Source of the DNA: Herminiimonas sp.
Lineage (GTDB): Bacteria > Pseudomonadota > Gammaproteobacteria > Burkholderiales > Burkholderiaceae
Assembly (NCBI RefSeq): GCF_030655415.1
Contig: NZ_JAURVN010000010.1
Coordinates: 62,001-126,000 of the forward strand
Direction of reading: 5' to 3'
Length of the DNA stretch: 64,000 nucleotides
In this document: piece after piece, positions 57,763-64,000 of the stretch
How the letters are laid out: each line of letters opens with the position of its first letter
How positions within the stretch are numbered: the stretch's first letter is position 1
Position numbers and translations under genes: made by a program
The notes under the pieces: model-generated
The model's database searches: none
Seen by the model: only the letters and a program-made list of their open reading frames with translations
What the model was told of the DNA's origin: nothing

Positions 57763-58563
57763 TCAAACAGGTTGTACTTCAACCTTCAGAAAATTTAATT
57801 CACTGATCAATTTATCGAAGGCCGCAGCGGCTTGCACTGCTTCGCCTTTGACGCCGAGTTCGATATGGCGGCGAGTTTGATCATCGCCCACGCTAGGCAG
57901 GCTGAATACTTTGACCTGCGGGAATTCGCTTTCAATAGCTTCCATCAAAGGTGTCAGCGCTGACTCCATGGACTGGAAAACCAGTACCGACTTTTCAAAG
58001 CGTGCTTGTTGATGGAATAGATGCGCATAGTGCGTATCCAATATCCATTCAATCATAGGCCAAGCCATCACCGGAAAACCCGGCATGAAATAATGCGCAC
58101 CACCGTTACCGTGATGGATCGCAAACCCTGGAATTTTATTGTATGGATTGGGGATGATGTCTGCACCTTGCGGGAATTCACCCATCTTCAGGCGATGCAG
58201 ATTTTCCGGCTTCTCAAGATCGAAAGGAACGTTCGCTTCGCGCGCCATTTCCTGCATGCGCTCTTGAATTTTCTGCTTGGCTTCAGGATGTAAAACGATG
58301 GGCACACCAAGTGCCGCCGCCGCACATTGCCGCGTGTGGTCATCAGGCGTTGCACCGATACCGCCGCAACTGAATACGATGTCATCGTTGGCGAAGGTGC
58401 GTTTTAATGCAGAGATAATTCGTCCGCGATCATCGCCGAGAACTTCTGCCCATTCCAGGGACAAGCCGCGTGCGCTCAGCAATTCAACTACTTTTGAAAA
58501 ATGCTTGTCTACGCGTTTGCCTGACAAAATTTCATCGCCAATAATGATGAGTCCGAATGCCAT
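57763..58563 (-). CDS. CinA-like molybdopterin-binding-fold protein
   Basis: 266 residues of the competence/damage-inducible CinA N-terminal (MoaB/MogA-like) family: GLIIIGDEILSGKRVDKHF at the start, VFSCGGIGATPDDHTRQCAAAALG, and HYFMPGFPVMAWPMIE. It lacks the C-terminal deamidase domain of full CinA, so it is the short form found in proteobacteria (YfaY-like). Possible FAD or NAD-metabolite pyrophosphatase; the role is unproven. Downstream of the EI24 gene on the same strand. Confidence 0.9.
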   Translation of the reverse strand: MAFGLIIIGDEILSGKRVDKHFSKVVELLSARGLSLEWAEVLGDDRGRIISALKRTFANDDIVFSCGGIGATPDDHTRQCAAAALGVPIVLHPEAKQKIQERMQEMAREANVPFDLEKPENLHRLKMGEFPQGADIIPNPYNKIPGFAIHHGNGGAHYFMPGFPVMAWPMIEWILDTHYAHLFHQQARFEKSVLVFQSMESALTPLMEAIESEFPQVKVFSLPSVGDDQTRRHIELGVKGEAVQAAAAFDKLISELNFLKVEVQPV

Positions 58564-58625
58564 GTGTTTCCCTCTTGTGTCAGGTGTTCAGTTACTGGAA
58601 TCAGTGACAGAAATAAAATACGAAT

Positions 58626-59519
58626 CTATTTTTTCTCGTCGAACACGGTATCGGTAAAAGTATCCGTTACAACGGTTTGCGTCAGCATAGGTGACGGATT
58701 TTCACAGTTCGGTTTCAGTTCGTCATTTGCTGCACGATGCTGCTTCAATGCTTCCATGCAGTAATGCTGGAACCATAAGCCGCTGAAGATGAATACCAGC
58801 ACATACAACCAGATCGCTCCCGCTGCCAGTATTGGGAAAAAGATGACCGACAAGGCTCCGCCCAGCCACAGCAAGGTTGGCGCAGCGCCCATCGCACCAG
58901 TAATCGCGCCTATCAATAACAACTGCCAGCGATGCGTGCGCAAAATAGTTTTACGTTCCTCGGCGTCAGCGTGATCGGCCAAGGCGTCATACGCCATCAC
59001 GCGATAGGTCAACCAACCCCAAAGCACAGGCTGAATCACAAAGGTCAAAGGCGGGATCAAAGACAGCGGCAGGGTAATAATCCACAGTACGAGGAAGATC
59101 ACAAAGGACGAACTCGATGTCCACAAACTACCGAAGAACGTGCCGCCCTTGCGCACTTCCAGTTCTTTGTATTGCCGACTGCCTACGTGCTTGACTATCA
59201 CCGGCATTGCCATCACCCCGACAAAAATCAAAGCCGTCAATATCATCAAAGGCAGCAAGATCCACATCGCGATCAACGGCACGACCACAGTCTTCAACGC
59301 GCCCATGCCGACCCACATCAACACATCATTGCTGAATCGAAAGCCATCGTTCTCGGCAAAATAATTTTGCAAGCCATCTATCATCGGCTGCTGATATAGC
59401 CATAGGCCAAAACCCCACACCACAACAGACAACACGAACGGCAGCACGCTCAGCAATAGCATCTTGAAATGCAGCTGAGACCATATGGCTCGTCCAAACG
59501 CGTTCAATACCGGGCGCAT
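58626..59519 (-). CDS. EI24 domain (CysZ-like) inner-membrane protein
   Basis: 297 residues with about five to six membrane helices; FGRAIWSQLHFKMLLLSVLPFVLSVVVWGFG, WIITLPLSLIPPLTFVIQPVLWGWLTYRVMAYDALADHAD and the ALFEHA-like RVMAYD box are in outline those of the EI24/CysZ family. E. coli CysZ is a sulfate channel; a sulfate role here is plausible given the sulfur genes in the window, but other EI24 proteins are not characterised. It is followed by the CinA-like gene. Confidence 0.87.
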   Translation of the reverse strand: MRPVLNAFGRAIWSQLHFKMLLLSVLPFVLSVVVWGFGLWLYQQPMIDGLQNYFAENDGFRFSNDVLMWVGMGALKTVVVPLIAMWILLPLMILTALIFVGVMAMPVIVKHVGSRQYKELEVRKGGTFFGSLWTSSSSFVIFLVLWIITLPLSLIPPLTFVIQPVLWGWLTYRVMAYDALADHADAEERKTILRTHRWQLLLIGAITGAMGAAPTLLWLGGALSVIFFPILAAGAIWLYVLVFIFSGLWFQHYCMEALKQHRAANDELKPNCENPSPMLTQTVVTDTFTDTVFDEKK

Positions 59520-59716
59520 GAAGAAATATCCTTAGAAAATCAAATTCGCTAATATTGACCTGTACTTGATACCAGCCTATGCGAAGAGCGTTCATTTTAC
59601 CGTGAGCAATTCTTCAGCGTTTGTCCGTGCATCATGACAAAGCGCATAGCCTGAAAAATGCCGCATCACCTGCTACAATCTGCCCACTTTCTGACCTCAT
59701 TTTCAAAGGAATAAAC

Positions 59717-60073
59717 ATGGCTACTACCTCGACCTCATCCGGTTTGCAATACGAAGACAAAGTTATTGGCGAAGGCGAAGAAGCCGTAGCAGGCAATCAC
59801 GTAACCGTGCATTACACCGGTTGGTTGCGCAACGACGACGGCACAGCCGGCGCAAAATTCGATTCCAGCAAAGATCGCAATGATCCATTCCAGTTCCCAT
59901 TGGGCGCTGGTCATGTCATCAAAGGTTGGGACGAAGGCGTGCAAGGCATGAAAATCGGCGGCACCCGCACCCTGATCATTCCAGCATCGTTGGGCTATGG
60001 CGCACGCGGCGCTGGCGGCGTAATTCCACCGAACGCAACCCTGATTTTTGAAGTCGAACTGCTGGGCGTGTAA
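59717..60073 (+). CDS. FKBP-type peptidyl-prolyl cis-trans isomerase
   Basis: 118 residues, a single cytoplasmic FKBP domain: [47 protein letters not shown] and [29 protein letters not shown] hold all the active-site positions (Tyr, Asp, Phe, Val-Ile, Trp, Tyr, Phe). It has no signal peptide. The frame is open to 59621, but the ATG at 59717 has AAAGGAAT ahead and fits family length. Confidence 0.96.
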   Translation: MATTSTSSGLQYEDKVIGEGEEAVAGNHVTVHYTGWLRNDDGTAGAKFDSSKDRNDPFQFPLGAGHVIKGWDEGVQGMKIGGTRTLIIPASLGYGARGAGGVIPPNATLIFEVELLGV

Positions 60074-60182
60074 ATCAAGTGCGTTCAAGGAGCTTAGAAC
60101 TTCGGCTTGAAGTCGGAGTCTGAGCTCTAGTCAACGCGCTTCATTCCCAGTTTTTCACTCAATAATTTTTTCAGGAGATCCC

Positions 60183-60437
60183 ATGAGCCTGCAAGAGCAA
60201 TTCGATCAAGCACAAGCCGATTCCAAGAATCTGGCCGAACGTCCGGACAATCTGACATTGCTGAAGATTTATGCACTGTTCAAGCAAGCCGGTAGTGGTG
60301 ATGTCGCCGGCGAACAACCTGCGATTACAGATTTTGTTGCACGTGCGAAGTGGGATGCATGGAACAATCTGAAAGGGACTTCTCAAGACGATGCAAAGCA
60401 ACAGTACATCGATCTGGTGAATGACCTAAAAGGTTGA
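60183..60437 (+). CDS. Acyl-CoA-binding protein
   Basis: 84 residues, four-helix ACBP: LQEQFDQAQADSKNLAERPDNLTLLKIYALFKQAGSGD, then ARAKWDAWNNLKGTSQDDAKQQYIDLV. The acyl-CoA-binding Lys and Tyr (YALFKQA, KWDAW, Y near 77) are kept. It carries and buffers acyl-CoA in the cytoplasm. ACBP is uncommon in bacteria but usual in betaproteobacteria. AGGAGA precedes the start. Confidence 0.96.
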   Translation: MSLQEQFDQAQADSKNLAERPDNLTLLKIYALFKQAGSGDVAGEQPAITDFVARAKWDAWNNLKGTSQDDAKQQYIDLVNDLKG

Positions 60438-60464
60438 ATAAGGTCTTTCAAGTCTGCTGAAATT

Positions 60465-60497
60465 AAAAAGCCCCGTATGAAAATATGGGGCTTTTTT
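60465..60497. terminator. Bidirectional intrinsic terminator
   Basis: AAAAAGCCCC pairs with GGGGCTTTTTT across a TAT/ATA inner stem, between the acyl-CoA-binding gene and the convergent PHA-system gene. Confidence 0.9.
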
Positions 60498-60520
60498 CTG
60501 ACTCTTTATTTGTATGTACT

Positions 60521-60805
60521 TTATGCAGCTTCGGCAAAATACTTCTTCATATTGCGCTCCACTTTTTCTTGCAATGTGCCGGCAAAAGCCTTGAACAAAA
60601 AATCCAGCGTGATATCGATCTGAGCTTCTTTATCGCGCAAGGCCAAGGTACCGGCCACACCGCTACGCTTGAACGACAGCACATCGCCATCCCACTGCGT
60701 CGTCATATCAAATTCTGTTGCCATTTTGTCGGCCACTTTTTGCGCCGCGTCTTTCGCCTGCTGCAATGGGAGTTGATGCTCCTGCTTGATACTGATATCT
60801 GCCAT
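60521..60805 (-). CDS. Polyhydroxyalkanoic acid system family protein
   Basis: 94 residues. ISIKQEHQLPLQQAKDAAQKVADKMATEFDM, then QWDGDVLSFKRSGVAGTLALRDKEAQIDITLDFLFKAFAGTLQEKVERNMKKYF are the family outline (a putative PHA granule protein). It is found with granule systems in proteobacteria; the role is unclear. It starts two bases after the stop of the upstream dehydrogenase gene, so the two are translated together. Confidence 0.92.
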   Translation of the reverse strand: MADISIKQEHQLPLQQAKDAAQKVADKMATEFDMTTQWDGDVLSFKRSGVAGTLALRDKEAQIDITLDFLFKAFAGTLQEKVERNMKKYFAEAA

Positions 60806-60807
60806 CT

Positions 60808-61791
60808 TTAGTTCTTCGCTTTCACTTCGGTGTTAATCAAATTTGGGGGCTGCTTGCCGCTTAATGCCGCAACCAGATTTGTCGATGCGCAATCGGCCAT
60901 CGCACGCCGTGTTTTTTCCGAGCCACTCCCGATATGCGGCGTCAATACCACGTTCGACAAGGATAGAAAATCCGGATGGAAAGCCGGTTCATTTTCATAA
61001 ACATCCAAACCCGCGGAAGCGATGCGATGTTCACGCAATGCTGCAATCAAGGCAACGTCATCGACAATCCCGCCGCGCGCAATATTCACCAGCGTCGCAG
61101 TTGGCTTCATGAAGGCCAGTTCTGCCGCACCAATGATGTGATGCGTTTGTGCCGAATATGGCAACACCAGAATCAAATGATCGGCACCTCGCAATAATTC
61201 TTCCTTGCTCACATAACGCGCGTTGTTGGCGTGTGCTTCCTGCTCTGGCGTGAGGCGACTACGATTATGATAAATAACCTTCATGTCAAAGCCCATCGAG
61301 CGACGTGCGATCGCTTGTCCTATGCGGCCCATGCCAAGTATACCAAGCGTGGCGCCATGGACATCAGCTCCAAGGAATTGATCGAAGCGCCAGTTCTTCC
61401 ACTTGCCGGCACGCAGATAATGTTCAGACTCAGATACGCGACGCGCGTTCGCCATCAACAAAGACCATGCGTAATCGGCGGTCGTTTCATTCAACACATC
61501 TGGCGTATTCGTAACCATAATGCCGGCGCTGGTGGCAGCAGCAACATCGATGTTGTTGTATCCGACAGCCACATTACAAATTGCCTTCAAATGAGAATTG
61601 GCGGCGATCACTTCAGCAGACAACTTCTCGCTACTCGTGATCACGATCGCATCTTTACCCTGCATTTTTTCATGCAATTCAGCGGCAGAAAAAATCTTAT
61701 CTTCCTGATTTGACTCAACATCAAAGTGTTGCTGCAAGCGTTCAATCACATCAGGGAACGTTGCACGTGCGACGAGTACTTTTTGTTTCAT
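60808..61791 (-). CDS. D-2-hydroxyacid dehydrogenase (glyoxylate/hydroxypyruvate reductase type)
   Basis: 327 residues. NAD(P) motif GILGMGRIGQAIARR, HNRSRLTPEQE at the end of the second strand (Arg-Ser favours NADPH), catalytic Arg in NIARGGIVDD, Glu in VYENEP and His in TPHIGSGSEKTR. GhrB-like. It could reduce glyoxylate or hydroxypyruvate. It is upstream of the PHA-system gene and downstream of the antiporter gene with short gaps. Confidence 0.94.
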   Translation of the reverse strand: MKQKVLVARATFPDVIERLQQHFDVESNQEDKIFSAAELHEKMQGKDAIVITSSEKLSAEVIAANSHLKAICNVAVGYNNIDVAAATSAGIMVTNTPDVLNETTADYAWSLLMANARRVSESEHYLRAGKWKNWRFDQFLGADVHGATLGILGMGRIGQAIARRSMGFDMKVIYHNRSRLTPEQEAHANNARYVSKEELLRGADHLILVLPYSAQTHHIIGAAELAFMKPTATLVNIARGGIVDDVALIAALREHRIASAGLDVYENEPAFHPDFLSLSNVVLTPHIGSGSEKTRRAMADCASTNLVAALSGKQPPNLINTEVKAKN

Positions 61792-61801
61792 ATACGTCTC
61801 C

Positions 61802-63208
61802 TCAGATGAAAAAGATAAAAGTCATCAAAATGAACAAGGGGATAAGAATCGCACAGGACCACGCCATGTAACCGAAAAACGATGGCATCTTGATGCCGCG
61901 CTCTTCTGCAATCGCCTTGACCATCATGTTCGGTGCATTCCCAATGTAGCTATTCGCGCCCATGAATACGGCACCGCAAGAAATCGCCGCCAGCGTTGCC
62001 GACAATGTCGTCATCAATACCGTCGCATCGCCGCCTGCCGTATTAAAGAACACCAAATAAGTAGGTGCATTATCGAGGAAAGACGACAGAATACCGGTCG
62101 CCCAAAAATACATCGCATTAATAGGCTGCCCATTGCCGTCTGTAACGGCGCGCACGATGGATGCAAATGCTCCCGACTCACCTGCGCGCAACATGGCGAT
62201 CACGGGAATGATCGTAATGAAAATACCGGCAAACAATTTTCCGACTTCCTGGATCGGCCCCCAGGAAAACTCGTTGCCGCTGCGCGCACTTTTCGGCGTC
62301 AACCATAGTGACAATCCAATCACTACGATCAACAAAACATCACGCAACAGATGTTGCAACTCGACAGTATTACCGAAGAAGGTAAAAGCGATGCCGGACT
62401 TCCAGAAGCCACTCATTAATACCAGCGCTATTACAACTACGAGCAAGGCAAAATTGATTTTGCCATCGAAGCGAATCGCAGAATCCGGTGTTGGATCAAG
62501 TTCCGGCGAGACGATTTCTTCTCGTTTGTGATAATAGTGACTATCGAGCAGATAAAAAATAATCAGCAGCGCCGTACATAGAAATATGGTGGGCGCGAAA
62601 AGATGTTGCACGGTCCAGAAAAAATCCACCCCTTTCAGGAATCCGAGGAATAGCGGTGGATCTCCAAGCGGCGTCAGTGCGCCGCCGGCATTTGCCACCA
62701 AAAAAATAAAGAATACGACAATGTGCGCCGCATGTTTGCGATTGTCATTCGCGCGTATCAAGGGCCGAATCAACAGCATCGCAGCGCCTGTCGTCCCCAT
62801 AAAACTGGCGAGCACCGTCCCAATCGCGAGCAAGCCTGTATTCAATGCGGGCGTGCCGTGTAAATTACCGCGCACGCAAATGCCACCAGCGACCACAAAC
62901 AATGTCGTGATCAAAATAATGAAGGGGAAAAATTCCGCCACGAAAGCATGCACGGCACCGTGGATCGCCGTGGCAGAACCAAAGAAAATCGCGCAAGGCA
63001 GCAGAAACGCCAGCGACCAAGCCACAGTCAATTTTCCAAAATGGTGATGCCAAAAACCAGGTGTCAACAAGGGGCATAAGGCTATCGATAACAGCAAGCC
63101 AGCAAATGGAATGCCCCACATTACGGACAATCCGCTGCCATTCAATTCTGCCGCGCTGCCTAGCGCTGGCGCCAAGGCGAGCATGCCAACGAGTAAATGT
63201 GCACGCAT
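61802..63208 (-). CDS. Sodium:proton antiporter, NhaD/ArsB (ion transporter superfamily) type
   Basis: 468 residues with about twelve membrane helices. Signal-like first helix, then GAVHAFVAEFFPFIILITTLFVVAGGICVRGNL, NAGGALTPLGDPPLFLGFLKGVDFFW and FLDNAPTYLVFFNTAGGDA, the paired loops of the NhaD/citrate-arsenite group. Probable Na+/H+ exchange; the substrate is not certain. It begins the run antiporter, dehydrogenase, PHA-system protein. Confidence 0.9.
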   Translation of the reverse strand: MRAHLLVGMLALAPALGSAAELNGSGLSVMWGIPFAGLLLSIALCPLLTPGFWHHHFGKLTVAWSLAFLLPCAIFFGSATAIHGAVHAFVAEFFPFIILITTLFVVAGGICVRGNLHGTPALNTGLLAIGTVLASFMGTTGAAMLLIRPLIRANDNRKHAAHIVVFFIFLVANAGGALTPLGDPPLFLGFLKGVDFFWTVQHLFAPTIFLCTALLIIFYLLDSHYYHKREEIVSPELDPTPDSAIRFDGKINFALLVVVIALVLMSGFWKSGIAFTFFGNTVELQHLLRDVLLIVVIGLSLWLTPKSARSGNEFSWGPIQEVGKLFAGIFITIIPVIAMLRAGESGAFASIVRAVTDGNGQPINAMYFWATGILSSFLDNAPTYLVFFNTAGGDATVLMTTLSATLAAISCGAVFMGANSYIGNAPNMMVKAIAEERGIKMPSFFGYMAWSCAILIPLFILMTFIFFI

Positions 63209-63481
63209 GGTGACTCCGGTATTGAAGGGGAGTCATTTTATCCCAGAAAAAATATGTCTTGGCAGCAAGGGACATGAGGACTTGAGGGTGTAATCAAATT
63301 ACCGAAATCCAGCACCGCTACAGATGCATCGCGCATGAACATATTCGGAATCTGTATAACCGGGATTTGTGAGAAAGAGCGATATGCCTTAAAATACTAT
63401 GCTTTGCGATTGCCGCCAGCGTATGCATTCCATGCGCGATCCGGGCAGTCAGCTCCATTCAAATATTTAGTTAGGACTGGT

Positions 63482-63805
63482 ATGACCCACGTAGTGACCG
63501 ATTCCTGCGTACTTTGCCGTTACACAGATTGCGTAGACGTGTGCCCGGTGGATTGCTTTCGCGAGGGCCCGAATTTCCTGTCTATCGACCCGGATGAATG
63601 CATCGACTGCGCGGTGTGCGTAGCTGAATGCCCAGTCAACGCGATTTATGCAGAAGAAGATGTGCCCGCTGATCAACAGCATTACATCAAACTGAACGTC
63701 GATTTGTCGCGCGAATGGCCGTCCATCACCAAGACCAAGGCGCCTTTGCCTGAAGCGGATGAATGGAAAGACAAGACTGACAAATTGCAGTATTTGGCGC
63801 GCTAA
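63482..63805 (+). CDS. fdxA: 7Fe ferredoxin (3Fe-4S/4Fe-4S), FdxA
   Basis: 107 residues. Cysteines 9, 12, 17, 21, 25 and 40, 43, 46, 50 give the Azotobacter FdI pattern (CVLCRYTDCVDVCPVDCF and CIDCAVCVAECPV). The long C-terminal tail (WPSITKTKAPLPEADEWKD) is typical. Soluble electron carrier. The ATG at 63482 begins MTHVVTDSC, the conserved family start; the longer frame to 63335 is not used. The 273 bases before it carry the promoter. Confidence 0.97.
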   Translation: MTHVVTDSCVLCRYTDCVDVCPVDCFREGPNFLSIDPDECIDCAVCVAECPVNAIYAEEDVPADQQHYIKLNVDLSREWPSITKTKAPLPEADEWKDKTDKLQYLAR

Positions 63806-63830
63806 TCGCTTAAATTACGCTGCACTTGAT

Positions 63831-63866
63831 AAAACGCTCTCTGGTTTTGCCACAGGGCGTTTTTTA
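63831..63866 (+). terminator. fdxA terminator
   Basis: AAAACGCTCT and AGGGCGTTTTTT form an imperfect hairpin with a T run, 26 bases after the fdxA stop. The last 135 bases of the window are AT-rich and hold no complete gene. Confidence 0.75.
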
Positions 63867-64000
63867 ACGCCAAAAATTCGCAGCGATCCGACAGAACAGC
63901 TTGAATTTGAAATTTATTAACCTTATTACAATGAAATATCACCATAGTTATCAATGGTGCATTGCAATATAAAGGGTTTATACCCACAATCAAGGCAACA

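Noticed and set aside
63802..63993. 63-codon minus-strand frame at the right end
   Set aside because: Covers the fdxA terminator and AT-rich DNA; no start signals.

Overview
The window reads as the chromosome of a betaproteobacterium, most likely Burkholderiales/Oxalobacteraceae (Herminiimonas- or Janthinobacterium-like). This is inferred from gene order and family membership (nitrilase-yhdP/glnE, ribF-ileS-lspA-coaBC-dut, Bug/Tct transport, Neisseria-type porin, phasin and PHA-granule protein, 7Fe ferredoxin fdxA), not from a database match. Coding density is high. I see no rRNA, tRNA, insertion sequence, prophage or CRISPR array.

1-7.6 kb: a nitrilase-family amidohydrolase cut by the left edge exactly at its catalytic Cys, the giant AsmA-like protein YhdP, and divergent glnE. 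7.6-11.6 kb: a gap with DnaA-box-like sites, a small DUF3606 protein, an ECF sigma/anti-sigma pair with a DUF3455 lipoprotein, the zinc-ribbon protein YjdM and an unknown Cys-containing protein. 11.6-21.5 kb: the most unusual region, a catabolic island. A GntR-UTRA regulator sits between two minus-strand gene sets, porin/ModA-like binding protein/isocitrate dehydrogenase/FAH-family hydrolase and tctC-tctB-tctA-alpha/beta hydrolase. Both sets start at sigma70-type promoters that share an identical 17-bp element overlapping the -35 box. I read it as an undescribed regulon for uptake and breakdown of a tricarboxylate or ester-linked carboxylate.

21.7-34.3 kb: housekeeping genes gapA, tkt, a GNAT acetyltransferase, rsmE, ribF, ileS, lspA, coaBC and dut, plus an M48-like lipoprotein that has lost two zinc ligands. 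34.3-49.6 kb: sulfur supply, with cysTWA-cysB, and further on a sulfonate operon headed by the sulfate-binding gene (sbp-ssuE-ssuA-ssuD-ssuC-ssuB) that continues into a Mop-like TOBE protein, a catalytically dead EAL-domain protein and a small hydrolase. Between them lie a class V aminotransferase, a 25-residue membrane peptide gene too short for normal ORF calling, a PAS-GAF-GGDEF protein and a cytochrome c.

49.8-64 kb: dgkA, an IclR regulator, a PBP7-type endopeptidase with a lysine-rich linker, a DMT exporter, a phasin, a divergent ferric-iron-type ABC permease/ATPase pair around a Fur-box-like site, a CinA-like MPT-binding-fold protein, an EI24 membrane protein, FKBP, acyl-CoA-binding protein, a PHA-system protein, a 2-hydroxyacid dehydrogenase, an NhaD/ArsB-type antiporter and fdxA. 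Many genes are separated by clear intrinsic terminators, several of them bidirectional.
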